Translations under genes and position numbers: made by a program | The notes under the pieces: generated by a model | Seen by the model: the letters and a program-made list of their open reading frames with translations, nothing else | Databases searched by the model: none | What the model was told of the DNA's origin: nothing | Shown here: piece by piece, positions 33,851-45,948 of the stretch | Numbering within the stretch: position 1 is the first letter of the stretch | Layout of the letters: each line of letters opens with the position of its first letter | Source: Eonycteris spelaea | Taxonomy: Eukaryota; Chordata; Mammalia; Chiroptera; Pteropodidae | Length of the DNA: 64,000 nucleotides | Direction of reading: 5' to 3' | Assembly (NCBI GenBank): GCA_003508835.1 | Contig: PUFA01000070.1 | Coordinates: 1,860,001 to 1,924,000 of the forward strand

Positions 33851-35155
33851 TTGATCCATATTTTATTCATATATTCTCCCTTTGAATCTTAGGAAAACCT
33901 CAGTAGAGCTATTCAGAGGGTTGTTGAGTGAAAGCCAGGATTGCCCTTTGAGATCTTCCACAGAAAATTGCCTAAAAAGGCCTAGTTACATTTATTTTTT
34001 CTAATGTCCCAGAGTGGCTATTTCATAAATCTAATCATTATTTTTTAACACGTCCAGTTAAACCCATCCATCTGCTTAATTCTTCAAAGACAGCCCAAGA
34101 CCTAAGTGATCAGCTCTTGTAACTAGACCGAGTGCATATTCATGTAGGAAGTCTTAAAATCACTTCAAAATTTTTCCACTGCTATGTTAGAGTGAGATGC
34201 ATTTTCCTTGAAAGATGTCAGTAAGAAGGCCTCATGTCTTTCCCATTTATTCCTTTCTTGCCATTTGTGCTAAAGAATTTGACCAATTTTAGGGTTCAGG
34301 AGGAACCTGTGCTCAGAAGTGAACAAGATTAGGGCTTTGTATATTCTTAGTTATATCTATTTCTCGTTTGTGAAGAGTGTTGCAAAGTAGTGTGCACTAA
34401 TATCTTACTGAGTAAGAGTCAGTAAACTCTAGATGTACCCAGGAAATCAGTTGGGTTTTTTTGCGGGGGTAGAGTGAGGAGAAAGAAACAGTCCTATCAT
34501 GTTTAGCCTTTAGTCTCACAGCAATATACACATCTCTATAAAACAAATCTCCAAATAAACCAGTGCAGAACTATAGGAAGTTGCTTTAGTTTGAATAAAT
34601 CTCATGGAAAAGCTGGAGAAAATTTTATGTTATTATTCTCAGTTGGCATCTTGAAGTTTTTCTGCTGCACATCAGCAGCTGTCCGGCAGGTGGCACTGTG
34701 TGGTAACCAGATAACAGCTATGTGCGTTTCTAGCCTGTATTGTAAATACTCATTCTGTTAACATTACAGGGGAGGGTATGATACTTTTTTGAAATACAAG
34801 GTATTAAATGTCAGTTATTTACAGATTTGTATCTTATACCGGCACATTATTATGTAGTATTATCCTCTCGAAGTATAGTGAAACTCTGTTCCTAGTTCCT
34901 TAAGGAGCCTTTTATTTTTCTGAAGATTAACATCGGAGTTCACTTAATAGCTTGTTCTAATAGGGTAGAGATATATCAGCAAATAATTCCCACACTAATA
35001 TTATTGTGGGTGTCCCTGACTTCTGTTTTTGCATCAAGGAACAAACGTGGATGGGCTGATGGTCACAGCCCTCAAAAAGCTGCTCACAAACAGCCCCGTG
35101 TTGCTACTTTATGGACTGTTGGGGTGGCCAAAAAGGAAGGGAAGGAAGGGAAACT
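33851..35155. other. Non-coding stretch containing a CTCF-like motif
   Basis: No repeat family recognised. A CTCF-like motif lies at 34683-34696. Two overlapping frames at 35004-35238 (+) resemble no known protein. Confidence 0.45.
34683..34696 (+). promoter_or_regulatory. Candidate CTCF binding motif
   Basis: CCGGCAGGTGGCAC differs from the core CTCF motif CCASYAGRKGGCRS only at the third base. CTCF is the vertebrate zinc-finger protein that anchors chromatin loops. The site sits in single-copy-looking DNA. Core matches this good occur by chance at low rate, so occupancy is not established. Confidence 0.4.
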
Positions 35156-35159
35156 GGCA

Positions 35160-35325
35160 CCCAGTTATTCAAAGTGTGGTTTGTAAGCATGGGTCTACCT
35201 GGGTGCTTGTTAGAAATACAGTATCTTGGAACCTCTGAAGACTTAATGAATCAGAATATGGTTTTTAACAATATTCCAGATGAATAACATAAACATTACA
35301 GTTTAAGAAGCACTATTAAGTACCT
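35160..35325 (+). mobile_element. MER5-type hAT-Charlie element
   Basis: 'attcaaagtgtggtttgtaa' near 35166-35185, 'ctgggtgcttgttagaaata' near 35199, 'taatgaatcagaatatggtt' near 35245 and the closing 'acagtttaagaagcactatt' near 35298 follow MER5A/B antisense-to-sense order, both termini included. Non-autonomous, with no coding capacity. Confidence 0.72.
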
Positions 35326-35334
35326 CCTTTCCTT

Positions 35335-35500
35335 TAATGTAAAACAGATGTTGAGAGCCTACTATGTTCAAGCAGTACATCCTGGGGTTGGGGTGCAGAG
35401 GTGGTGGCCAAATTAGTATACTGGCCATGAGGGGGTTCAGAGTCAGGGGATGGACAGCATGTGAACAGACAAACAAACAAACAAACAAACAAACATAAAA
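35335..35500 (-). mobile_element. L2 LINE 3' tail, antisense, ending in (CAAA)n
   Basis: 'gagagcctactatgttcaag' near 35352, 'gccatgagggggttcagagt' near 35424 and 'acagcatgtgaacagacaaa' near 35455 match the antisense L2 tail. The CAAA array at 35466-35495 sits where L2 consensus has an AAATAA-type run. Confidence 0.6.
35466..35495 (+). repeat. (CAAA)n microsatellite
   Basis: Seven perfect ACAA units, expanded within an L2 fragment. Confidence 0.95.
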
Positions 35501-35574
35501 CCTCCCACCAATTCAGCAATATAATGCTAAGACAGGTATGTACTAAGTGCAAGTGTGCATTTGGTAGATGTTGG

Positions 35575-35725
35575 ACTGAGACTCACATTTACTCTTCATA
35601 ATAACACTGAGAGATAGAAAATACTGTCCCAGAAGAGGAAACTGTGCAAAGTCATTCACTCAGCCAGTCAAGGATGAGTTAGAGCTTAAAAGAGGCTTCA
35701 TCAGGTTCCAAAGCTCAGCCTTTTC
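35575..35725 (-). mobile_element. MIR SINE fragment, antisense
   Basis: 'gtcccagaagaggaaactgt' near 35627, 'aaagtcattcactcagccag' near 35648 and 'aggttccaaagctcagcctt' near 35703 fit the antisense MIR core. Confidence 0.6.
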
Positions 35726-38084
35726 AATAAATCCTATCCTAGAATCATATCCAGGCTTTACAGTAAGTTATTCTAATAACCTCTATTATAAATTACAAAG
35801 GAAAGAGTTGATTTCCAGACCAAGGAACCAAAAATGTTACATTAAAGTGTAAATTTTGGAAAGTTCGTAAGTTAAGCAATTAAGAATAACTTCCCAGATG
35901 AGAGCAGTGATCACTTATACCTTGCTTGCACTTGCGTCCTCTGAGTTCCTACATCAGGATGCCTGGGGATCTGATGGAGCCTTGTCATCCTGAGGAGGTA
36001 GGGACTGACTACAGGTCGGTGGCCATAGGGAACCTTAGATGGAAGATTTATAATAGAATGGGGTTATATTAACACTGAGCTCAGGAGAAGTAAGATTCCA
36101 AGTATTCTCTCTGAAATCCAATCAGGTGTTCCTTGCAAGTCAGCATACATCAAGATATTCATTGGCACTGAGCCCTTCATCGCCCAAAGAGCACTATTTT
36201 TAGGAATTGCCCAGATTGACATTGATCCCCTCAAAACCATTTTCAGGGGTTAATATAGTTGTAATTACCTACGCTTTTATGATGGTGGTTGTTTCATCGA
36301 AGACTCTTGATGAGTCTCCTACAGAGAATGGAATTAGATATCTCAGTAAGATAAGGAAGTTACATCTATTTTTTTATTACTCTATGTAGGAAGATTGTTA
36401 CTCAGTTCAAGAAAATTGTTTCATTAAGAGCCTTTTTTATTTTTGTATTAGCATTTATTAATTCATGTATTGTAGATACCTGTAAGCAGAACTAATATTA
36501 AATTTGAATAATGGTTTAGAAGCAGAATCATACATAATTGGCAAAAATAAAACTTGCTTCTTGTGAGGAAACTATGGATCATACAGTGATGCTAAAGGAA
36601 CTAAATGGCCTATGTCTTTGATGGCTAATTTGGTGTTTTTCAGAAAATGCAGGTAATATTTATCTTGCTCTTTTAAGCTCATTTTGTTATTTCCAGGCAA
36701 TTGACTGCATTTAGTATCCTAGAGTCAAAATGGGTTTGCTTCCGGTTTATTTGTCTAATATCAGTGGCGAATGCGCATTCCAAATATGGCTCATAGTCCC
36801 AAACATACAAAGTGGTGTACGATGTAGTAAAAATTCTCTGAGGCCACCCCTTTGCAGTAAGTAAGTCCCTGCCTCCTCAGGATGGCAGGGCTCCATCGGT
36901 CAGGGAAAAATACCTGCACAAATCTGTTGGGATTGAGTAATAGACAGAAAGACTAGGTAAAATGGTCAGTTGTGATGAGTATGGTGATAATTTGTCAATG
37001 AACCTTGTTATCATTCTTTAGAGAATAGCTCTGATATACCAAATCTCTCCTGAGCCAACATCAATGATAGACACTCAATAAACTCTAAAGTACTAAATCT
37101 GAGGGGCTGAGCTTTTCCTCCATTTTGATCAGTGCTTTCCTCATACACCCCTCAACACCACTAGCTCATTTTTCAGTCTTAATTTCCTTCCAAGCCCATG
37201 TCTCCTTGGAGTAGAGGGTTTTGTTTTGAATGTAAAGAGGATAGAGGTGAAATGAAAGCAACTGTGAAAGGAGCCTGTTGGGAATTGTGTCTGGTTATTG
37301 TCTCAGGACACTTTCAAAAGTGGACTCTTGACCATTTCATTTTACCCTCACCTTTTTCCATAAGAAAATGAAATGTTTCCAGGAATATAGTAGACATTGT
37401 TACCTAGTATTCCGTCCATGGGAAAGCTGTGGTAGTCACAGTCTGCGTAAGAGACAAAGATTCCTCTTCTCCTCCTGCCCTCAAAAAAAAAAGCAAATTT
37501 GATCTTTAGTGATTTATATTTTTAAGAATAGTTCTGGAATATATTATAAATTGATTCATATTCATCTTGATTTCTTACACATTCAAATCTCAGAGTCGTG
37601 AAACTTACCGTGGTGGTGAAAACAAACTCACAAAGAAGCAGTAGGAGCACCGTGAGTATCGTAAAACGCGTTGAGCTTTGTTTTACTTAAGCAGAAATGA
37701 ACCATTCTGAAAGAATGAAAATCTCTTTCACATATAGAAATCTTCTACTAACTGTATTATTTAGTTATACAGAACATCTATTCCTTTGCCATGCTGAATA
37801 GCTCCACAATACTGAAAGTGAAAAAAATACATTCAAAAACCCCAAAGCAAACAAACAAACGAACAAACAAACAAACACAAAACACATGATGAGGATTGCC
37901 GAGAGTTGCCCTGGAAAATACAATCAAAGAAGAGGTGAGAAGCGTTCCCTCCATAACTCCTGTGCTGCAGCCAAGATGAGTTACCGAGAGCCTCCTGAAT
38001 GTGCTATGCTATTTCACACCTCCATGCTCTACATTAATATTGCCTCTGCCTATAGTGTTGACTTTGATACTCCATCCTCTCTGC
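35726..38084. other. Long AT-rich non-coding stretch with (CAAA)n
   Basis: No repeat family assigned across 2.3 kb except the CAAA array at 37848-37882. Open frames of 60-68 codons look random. Part of 36420-36750 is A/T-rich and evenly textured, as in slowly changing non-coding DNA, but this is only an impression. Confidence 0.45.
37848..37882 (+). repeat. (CAAA)n microsatellite
   Basis: About eight ACAA units with one substitution (CGAA) near 37861. Confidence 0.92.
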
Positions 38085-38330
38085 ACACTTGACAAACTTG
38101 CATGTATTCTGCAAGACTCAGATCAGGTATCTCCTAATTTGTGAAGCTAGCCAGTCACTCTTCCCCTCTTTCTATTAGGGCCTTCTATTCTTGTTCCCAC
38201 CTCACTGTGTTGAAATTATATGATGATATGCCTCACCGCCCCCTGCCAAATCAACTCCTGGAAATCAGGAACCACGTTTTACTCATTTGCATATCCTCAG
38301 TGCCCAGGTCATGGATGGAAAATATATGAC
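38085..38330 (+). mobile_element. L2 LINE 3' end, sense, degraded
   Basis: 'gcaagactcagatcaggtat' near 38111, 'gaaatcaggaaccacgtttt' near 38261 and 'catatcctcagtgcccaggt' near 38290 follow L2 tail order. A further tail-like string ('cagaacacctggctcataga') occurs near 38517, so an insertion may split this copy. Confidence 0.55.
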
Positions 38331-39884
38331 ACATATGCCTCCACTGTTCAACTCTCCACCTGGGGCAGATATGACAGATCAATCCTGATGCCTTTTGTCT
38401 CGGAGACTGGGTATAGTCCCGTGGTATTTCTGAACTCCACACTTCAAGCAGCCACCTAGTACAGCTTCACTGTTAGTGGCACACTAGTTTCAACTCTCTT
38501 GCTACCACTGGCCTAGCAGAACACCTGGCTCATAGAGGGAATCATTAGGATTTTTATGGGAAAAAAATGATATTAAATGAAAATCATGAGAGCCATACTT
38601 TGGTTTGACTTTTGATTTAAGTGTTCTGATGGAGTTGAATCTAGAAATGCTATAAAATTTTTGGTTTATCACTGAGATTCACCACCTCTGTTTTTCCACT
38701 TTGATTATTTTGAAACACTCCGAATTAAATAATGTCAAACAGATTCCTTTACATTATAAGACTTATGAAATCCTTTATATACTAGAGCACATTAGGAATC
38801 TGCATGACGAGAATAAAATGTTTAGGGTTTCACAGACTGATTGAAATAGTGAAGGAGTGTTTTATGGGAGTCGCGTTCTCTAGAACCCACTTTGGGGAAC
38901 TCTGCTGTAGCCGATTCTTGATAGTTCAGTTTGTCCTCAGTACTCTGTGTTATTTATATTTAGTTATTAATATTGGGAATAATGAGAACCATGGGCTTAC
39001 TTTTTACTATTTACAATGACATAATCTACAATATCCTTGTTGAAACGTGGAAATGATGGCTTCTTCTAGCTCCTTGTTGACTTGCAGTTGCTTTGACTTT
39101 CAAAACATTATTTTGTTTTTCTTTCTAAAGTGTGACGATAAAGCATTAAGTGATATGTGTCAACAGGCTTGGATTCGAGGACCCCAAGCCTGACATTCAC
39201 AAACTCTGTGAAGAGAGTACTTGTCATTTCTCTTCATGACCCTTCTTAATTTTCTAGCCTGTGAAGTGACAGTGTTGAAGCCTTCAAGTGGGAAGACAGG
39301 CACACGAGAAACAGTGCAAAGATGCATTTTTCACTCTGCTTGACTCCGGATGGAACACCCTTAAGACTAATTTTTAAAACCAACTCTCTCAGAGAGTAGT
39401 TTCATTTTTGGAACATAGACATGTCCTTGAAAATGACTAACGGCATCTGACCAGTTATATAATGTGTCTTGTGTGCACATTAGTAGCTGGAAAAGCCTAA
39501 TAGTTCCAACTCCATCTTATGACTTAGTAACATAGTTTAAGACATTTGATTACCAGTGTGGTCTCTCCCCCGAGCCCAGGCTTCCTCCTCGCTCCTGCCT
39601 CCACACACACCAAAAAAAGCCGATGGGAAAGGAAGAGTGGCCTGAAAATATCACTTTAAATAGTGATGATGTTGACAAAGATTGATACTGTAATCTGATA
39701 GTGACGTTCCTGTCCTTGGCCGTATTTTACAGATTCCCCATTTGTATCAACACCGTGACTTCGATTTTAATTTACAGCAACATCTATATATTGGTCATAA
39801 AATTTAGGTCGCATGTATGTTTTTCATGTTTCATTTTGGATTTTGTGCAATGTGTCAACATAGTTGAAAAACTTGGGGATTGCA
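38331..39884. other. Non-coding stretch, possible hAT remnant
   Basis: Mostly unassigned. Around 38770-38915 the text 'cccactttggggaactctgc' resembles inner parts of short hAT elements, but no paired terminal repeats are visible. Confidence 0.4.
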
Positions 39885-40085
39885 TACCAGTCAGCATTTT
39901 AATTCTAGTCTTACCACTTAACACCTACCTGTGTGATCTTGCCAAACCATTTAAATTTTTTTTTTTTAGTCTCCTTTCCTCAGCTATGAGATGGAGATAA
40001 TGGTATCTGTGATTGTTGTGAGGATTAAACGAGGTACTTACTATAAGAGCCTGGTGTAATAGCTGCTTAATAAATGCTAGTTCTC
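39885..40085 (+). mobile_element. MIR SINE, sense, with T-run insertion
   Basis: 'ttctagtcttaccacttaac' near 39903, 'cctgtgtgatcttgccaaac' near 39929, 'cctcagctatgagatggaga' near 39978 and 'gcttaataaatgctagttct' near 40065 are a clear MIR. A T-run of about 13 bases at 39957-39969 interrupts the core. Confidence 0.85.
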
Positions 40086-40124
40086 ACAAAGCTCTCCTTC
40101 ATACCACTCTCATTAGAGTAACTA

Positions 40125-40592
40125 GAAAATATTAATCTGAATTCTTCTGTTATAATTCTTTTAGTGGCTCCCTGCTGTCCCAAGATCAAAACCAAAAACT
40201 CCTTATTGAGTCCATACAAAGCCATGCTTGTTGAGCTAGTTTTATTTCTAGCCGTATTTCCCCATGATTCTTCTTCTTCACACTTTTTGACCAGTCACCC
40301 TGAACTTCTCAGCTGTCCTCTCTGACCATTATGCTTGTGCCTTTGTTCTGGAATGTAGTTCGTTCTTTCCTCAGGCGACCTTTTCTGTCTACCCCTGCCC
40401 CACCACCTAACCTCAGCATCTCTCTTCTGTGCTATCTTGTTGTCTTTTTTCATTTTAATACAGTCTGTTTATCTGTTTGTTCCCTCACAAGATTGCACAT
40501 TGAGGGTGCAACTTCTACCTTACTTATATTCGTATTCCCAGTGTACAATATCTGGCATACAGCAAGTGATCAATAAATCTTTGTTTCATCGA
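40125..40592 (+). mobile_element. L2 LINE 3' region, sense
   Basis: One of the longer L2 copies here: 'ttagtggctccctgctgtcc' near 40161-40180, 'caaaaccaaaaactccttat' near 40186, 'gcctttgttctggaatgtag' near 40340, 'tatctggcatacagcaagtg' near 40549 and the tail 'gatcaataaatctttgtttc'. Its frames are broken. Confidence 0.82.
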
Positions 40593-42889
40593 TTCTCCCT
40601 CACCTTATTTTTTGCCTTTATGCCTGTCAACCCAAAGAGAATAAAGAGATTCATCATTATTTATTAATCCTAATAGAGACAGATGTGTTTTAGTAATTTT
40701 TGTATCAAAAAATAACCTATTTTTAGTATGTATTTAGGGAAAAAAAATTATATATATGCTAAAAAAACACTAATGACAAGAACCAACTATTTTCATGAAT
40801 TCTCAAATTATATTCTTATAGAATTAAGGGTAATTGAGCTTCAGATATTTCGAGTCTTCTGCAGCCTCAGCATTATGTAATTTGGGAGGAATTCTGTTAT
40901 TAGAATGCGTGCCTCTAATTGTTAGTTCAAGAATCAGTGAAAGGTATATACTTAATTTGGGTGTTAACTTTGGTTCATAATTTATAAGTGTAAAAATGGC
41001 GAAAAGACATTTCCGAATTTTATGTGTTCTTGGATGTGGTGTTAGAACTACTGAGAAGCAGCTCAGTTTCTTTAGAATTGGGTTGGCCTTTATAAAGACA
41101 TAAAACTCCTGTGTCACAGGAACTTTAATTATTACTTAAAAGCAGAGTTGTTAAAATGGCTCCCTCAGATACTCGAGCTTTTGCTTATGTAAGGAGAAAA
41201 AAAGATAAATTTCAAAAATGAAGTTCAGTCAAACGGTTTGCACTGCCACTTACTCGATAATCATTTTGGGGATGACTTTTACATTTGGTCTAGGAATCAA
41301 GCCAAATATCAAATGTGACATTTGCTGCTGACAGGTAATGATAAGGTCTTAAAAAAAAAAAAAAAAACTCGCCTCACGTAAGAAAGATTTTGGGGATATT
41401 TACAGAAGTTTTTGAACTTCTTCAAAGTACAGGAGCTCCACAGGAACTGAGAAATTTAAAATCTCCTTTTCCTGTTATTCATATAAAGAAATCTCTCGTG
41501 GTTACTTGAGAATTCTCCCACGAGAAGAAGAGGCCGCCACATTTGTTCCATGAGATATGAACTCTAAGCTAATAGCATCTTCTTGTCTGATACTTTTCGT
41601 ATTTATTAAGGAGAACTTTAAAGAGGAGAGTAGTTGCCTGAGAGGGTTAGGATGCGCTTTGCTAGCCTGGTATGTTTTTTACTTACTTTTATACTTGCAA
41701 TAAGTGAAGATTGGTCCGTGTTAGGATATGAGTCTATTCTCCAAAGACATACATGCTGATAGCACTAATGATTTGCAATATTTAACAGTAAAACTGTTTT
41801 ACTTGCAGTGACTCCAGGCTTTGAATTATAAATGGAATCATTTTACATCTTTTGGCATTAGTTGAAATACAAGGGAATTGGCCCAGATTTCCCATTAATA
41901 ATGTATCAAGTAAATGTTTCAAAATCATTAGAGTTGATCTCTCTATTTAATTGGTATTTGGAAAATACATTTATTTATCAAAATATACATTTATAAAATT
42001 TATATAAATTTAAAATGATTTTTAAAAATCCAAATTATTTTTGATGATTAGAATAGTATTACATATATACTATGTTATGTTTATCCTTGAGTATAAGCAT
42101 TTTGTTATTTTATTGTTTGGGTTGATTAAAAATCTGACCTATGTTCAAGAGGTAGTAAGAGATTGTTTTTCTGTGGTCTTATTCTAAATGACGTTTCTTT
42201 TAATTTGACCTCAAATTTAACTTCTTGGGGGTCTGCTAACTTAGCACACTGGGTAAATCTTGGCCTTTTTCCTGACTTAAGATAAATCATGTGCAATTTT
42301 GGAATGGTGTCAAATTTATTTAAAATTTCCTGGCACAGCTCTGTGGTTATAATTTTCATGACTAAGGTAGATATGAAAGGGTGTTCAAAAATGGAAGAAA
42401 GACTTTGAGTTTTTATAGACAACCCTTTTCACAGTCTCGACCCAGTCCTTCTCAACTAAAGTTACCAGCTTTGTTTATGGGAGACTTTACCCCTAAAATG
42501 CAACTGAATTTTTTTATTTTGAAATTCTGTTTCCTCTATCCGTAGATTATGACTCCAATTCATGACAATGTAATGAGGAAAAGGAATATTAATTATGATG
42601 AAGTCTGAATTGTACGTGGTGTGAACTGTCACAACAGGTTGGCTTTTGATAGTTTTATGATTATGTATCTGTAAAGACAGAGCCAATTTAAAATTGGAGG
42701 TGATTTGGGATTAAAGAAAGAATGCTTACTCCTTTAATACTTTGCTTGTTTAATATGAAGAAGAAAAGTCTTAAAAAGAAACTAAAATTCAGAGAATGAA
42801 GGAAGAGGATCTAGGATTCTGCTCAGCCAAGTACGATCAGAAACCCAGTTTCCATGGTTAGGAAGGTAGAATTGTGGTATTTTATTGCT
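40593..42889. other. Long AT-rich non-coding stretch
   Basis: No repeat family assigned over 2.3 kb. It has an A-run at about 41351-41369 with no SINE body upstream, and a near-pure A/T patch at 41960-42060. Minus-strand frames of 74-98 codons (40824-41117, 42126-42422, 42462-42686) look random. Confidence 0.45.
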
Positions 42890-42952
42890 GAAAGGGAACT
42901 TAATTAGCTCATTTTACATATGGAGAAGCCGAATCCAGAGAGGTGAAGTTGG
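42890..42952 (-). mobile_element. MIR SINE core fragment, antisense
   Basis: 'gctcattttacatatggaga' near 42908 and 'gaatccagagaggtgaagtt' near 42931 match the most conserved antisense MIR core; nothing recognisable flanks it. Confidence 0.5.
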
Positions 42953-43384
42953 TACCATGTTCTGTTTTCCACTACATCACATTCACTTCTAGAATGGTCT
43001 GGTTGGTAAAATCCTACCAGCCAGCTGTGCGGCCTGCATGATGATTTGCTTAGCTGTTTGCCGCATAGAAAGGCTATGTAAATTCCAAATGTAATTATAA
43101 CATATTTTGATTTGGGCTGCTGAGCTCTCAGATGGACAGCTGCTCTGACCATGAAAACATCCTCCTGCCCATAACGTCCTCTTTTATTATAGACAGAGGC
43201 ACTTACCAGTGTTCCTACTTTTTGTGCACAGCCTTCTGCTTCCACTCCCAGATGTCTTGTGAAAGACAGGAAGCTTTTTAAAAAGATCAGTGATATCACT
43301 TACTAATATTTTACCTCTACAGCCTCTGTTCCAAATCCTCTTGATTTTCAGTTTATTCTTTCCTCTCAAGAAACTAAGGAGGGA
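42953..43384. other. Non-coding stretch
   Basis: No repeat recognised. A 131-codon minus frame (42904-43299) runs from here into the MIR fragment, resembles no known protein and looks fortuitous. Confidence 0.5.
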
Positions 43385-43615
43385 AAGAAAACTAACATTT
43401 GTTTAGCACCTACTGTTTGCTAAGTATTTACCTCAAATTGCTTTTGGAATGAGGTTAGCAAATAAATAAATAGATAGATAGATAGATAGATAAACACATC
43501 TAATAAAAGTTTATAGGTGTCATTTTAGATATCTTGCCTGCATTATTAATTGCTGAATTAATCAAGGCTCAAAGATGTTCAATAAGTCGAGTGGAATTAA
43601 CAAGCTAAGGAACAC
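43385..43615 (-). mobile_element. Possible MIR, antisense, split by (GATA)n
   Basis: 'acatttgtttagcacctact' near 43396 and 'tttgctaagtatttacctca' on the left, 'atcaaggctcaaagatgttc' near 43561 on the right, suggest one antisense MIR with a tetranucleotide array grown inside it. The right half is weak. Confidence 0.4.
43461..43493 (+). repeat. (AATA)/(GATA)n microsatellite
   Basis: Three AATA units pass into about five GATA units. Confidence 0.95.
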
Positions 43616-44514
43616 AAAAGGAGAGATATCACCAGGATAGAGATCATATTTTCCTTCCTCATTAATGAAAACAGCATTAAAAAAGTTGAAGGGAGAAAGA
43701 GGGAGATGAAAGGAATATGGTTACATGCTGGCTGCTACCTCTTTGAAAATAGCAAATAAATATATTTACTTTTTTGTTGTGTATTAGAAAAATGTATTTT
43801 TAAGAAATTGTGCTCTGAATTTCTTTGTTTGCTAACTCTATTCAGTGACTCTTGCACATTGTTCCTGTTGTCCTAGGCATACACGAAGTAACTCTAGGTG
43901 TTCCTTGAGAATACCCTGTGGTTTCACTGAAAGTGTTTTATTTGTTTCTGTTGTATCAGTTTTCCACCCCAGGCTAATATTTCATCAGGATCTGTGATTC
44001 TAAGATACAAAGTTTGAAATCCATTCTTATGAAGCATTACAACAAAAATGAAAAACAAAAAAAAAACAACTTAAAACTTTTCAAACCACAAATGCAATAG
44101 AGTGGTAGTTTACTAAGTCTTACAGTATGGTTTCATCTTTTAACGGATAGCTATTCTAACTGTAAATCCAGAACAGTTCCAGGATCGTGAAAGTTGTGTA
44201 GTCCCCTCAGGAACCCAGATCTGTGTGCACAAGAAAGGCTCTGTGAAAGAATGAAAGTTTAAACTCCTCGATGATTGACTGTTAGCTAACTTCCTAGAGG
44301 AATGTATGTTCAAAGCATGAGCTGTTACCTCACCCTTACAGTAGTTTTCCAAATTCATTTTTGTCTATTGAATTTATAATATAATTCATCCCCTCTTTTG
44401 TCCCATACTCCCTTGCATCAATGAGTACCTTCCCCTTGAACCAGTTACTCCTCTGCTTATGTGTCGTGGGTTGTAGAGTATAAGTATCATCGTAAGGCCA
44501 AGAGTGAAAAGGGC
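43616..44514. other. AT-rich non-coding stretch
   Basis: No repeat, RNA or gene recognised. Two overlapping minus frames (44140-44524) look random. Confidence 0.5.
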
Positions 44515-44665
44515 TAGTCTTCATTTTGTAGATAAGAAAATTGTGGCACAGAGGGACTGGGAAACTAGGTCAGAGTTATCCAGCTGGAGACTAGCAGAGC
44601 CAGAGGTTGAACTTGGAATTCTAGGCTTTTAGTCACGTGCTTTCTCTGCTAGGCTACATCTATTA
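44515..44665 (-). mobile_element. MIR SINE, antisense
   Basis: 'cattttgtagataagaaaat' near 44522, 'gtggcacagagggactggga' near 44543, 'tggagactagcagagccaga' near 44585 and 'ttgaacttggaattctaggc' near 44608 are a good antisense MIR from core to tRNA-like head. Confidence 0.82.
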
Positions 44666-44959
44666 AAAGGTTGCTGGCCCTTGAAATTAAAGAAGAGCGA
44701 AAGATTGAAGATATAGGGATTTTTTTTTTTTTTCTTGTAGGTCTATTTATTTTAGGACTAGCCCACATGACTTTTAGGGACTAGGTAAAAATTTATGTCT
44801 CTATTTTCAGTAAGTAGTATTGGCTTAACACTGCTGTAGAGACGGTGGTAAGGAGGAGAGGTAAATAAAAGGATTTTTAAGAGCTAAAAGAATTTGCAGT
44901 ATCATCAGGGAAATAAAAATAACACAAATTGTAGTGTTGTGGAATAAAAAGGAGGTTTC
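44666..44959. other. Non-coding stretch with T-run
   Basis: Contains a T-run of about 15 bases near 44720-44734 with no SINE body attached. Confidence 0.5.
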
Positions 44960-45400
44960 AAAATAAGGGCCCAGTAAATGTTTAGAGAGAGAGGGAAATC
45001 GGTACAGGCTGGAGTGACCTGGGAGAAGATTAGGGTGTGAGATGAGCTTCGTAGGATGTACAGGAAGTGACCAGATGGGAGAAGAAACCAAGGACTCCTT
45101 AGTGTAAAGGAGTGGGTACGAGTGACCCCAGCATTGGGTATGCATTGTAACCTGTTCAAGGTGGGAGACTCATCCTGGGGAAATGAGATAGAATTGGTAT
45201 CACAGGGTGAGATGAGATGTTATGTTGAGGGCCACCGAATGTCCTGGAGGTGAAGAAGGGGCATAAAGCAGCGCTTTAGGAAGATGAATCTAGCATTAGC
45301 GCCCGATGGAGATGGGAGAAAATAGATGGGTAAGAGACAAGAGATAATGAAGATTCAGAGATTAAAATGAGAATCCTGGCCTAGAAAGGAGTTCATCAAG
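44960..45400 (-). mobile_element. Possible L2-clade LINE, antisense
   Basis: Purine-rich sequence with 'cagcgctttaggaagatgaa' near 45270 and 'ggagatgggagaaaatagat' near 45309, resembling antisense L2-type coding DNA. Divergence is high and the boundaries are guesses. Confidence 0.4.
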
Positions 45401-45564
45401 TGCCATCCCCTGGTTGCAGATTTGGGATGGGGCCTAGGAAGTTGATGACTTCTCCAGTATGACACGGGTTAGTGAAGAAACCGGATGTGGCCAGAATATT
45501 TATAATTAGACTCTCAGTGTTTTTTCCCACTTAAATTGAGATTTAATTGAAATGTCCGCCCGGC

Positions 45565-45832
45565 TAATTCCTTTATGCCCTAGTTTAGATGTCACTTCTC
45601 TCAGAAAGCCTCTGTGACCTGTGAGTTCAGCTTGTTTTCCTCCCCGTGTGCCTTCATAGAATCTACAATTGCCTGTCATGGCAGCTGTGATTGCCACTGG
45701 TTGGTCACTCCTTTGGCCTGTAAGCTTCCCAATGACAGGACTGGCTTCTGTCTTGCTCATTGTTTCATCCTTAGGACCTGGTATAGTATATGTCACATAG
45801 AAGTGCTGTGTAAGTTATTGATGAATTACTGA
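45565..45832 (+). mobile_element. L2 LINE 3' end, sense
   Basis: 'tagtttagatgtcacttctc' near 45582-45601, 'tcagaaagcctctgtgacct', 'ggcctgtaagcttcccaatg' near 45716 and 'ggacctggtatagtatatgt' near 45774 are collinear L2. Confidence 0.78.
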
Positions 45833-45858
45833 CCAACGGAAATAATAGATTATTATTA

Positions 45859-45948
45859 GGAGAGGAGGGGTAGAGGTGAGTGGAGGAGAGAGAGAAACAG
45901 AGGGGAGGTGGGAGGGAGGACAGAAGGAAGGAAAGGAAAAAGGAGAAG
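45859..45948 (+). repeat. Polypurine (GA-rich) tract
   Basis: Ninety bases with only a handful of pyrimidines, including AGAGAGAGAAA and GGGAGGGAGG runs. Such tracts can form triplex DNA; no function is shown here. Confidence 0.85.

Noticed and set aside
38770..38915. Possible short hAT transposon
   Set aside because: Only one inner string looks familiar; no paired terminal inverted repeats or 8-bp duplication could be found.
41351..41369. A-run as the tail of a retrotransposed SINE or processed pseudogene
   Set aside because: No SINE body or gene-like sequence precedes it and no target duplication is visible.
42904..43299. 131-codon minus-strand open frame as a gene
   Set aside because: It overlaps an antisense MIR core fragment and resembles no protein.
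44720..44734. T-run as the tail of an antisense SINE
   Set aside because: No SINE body follows it on the right.
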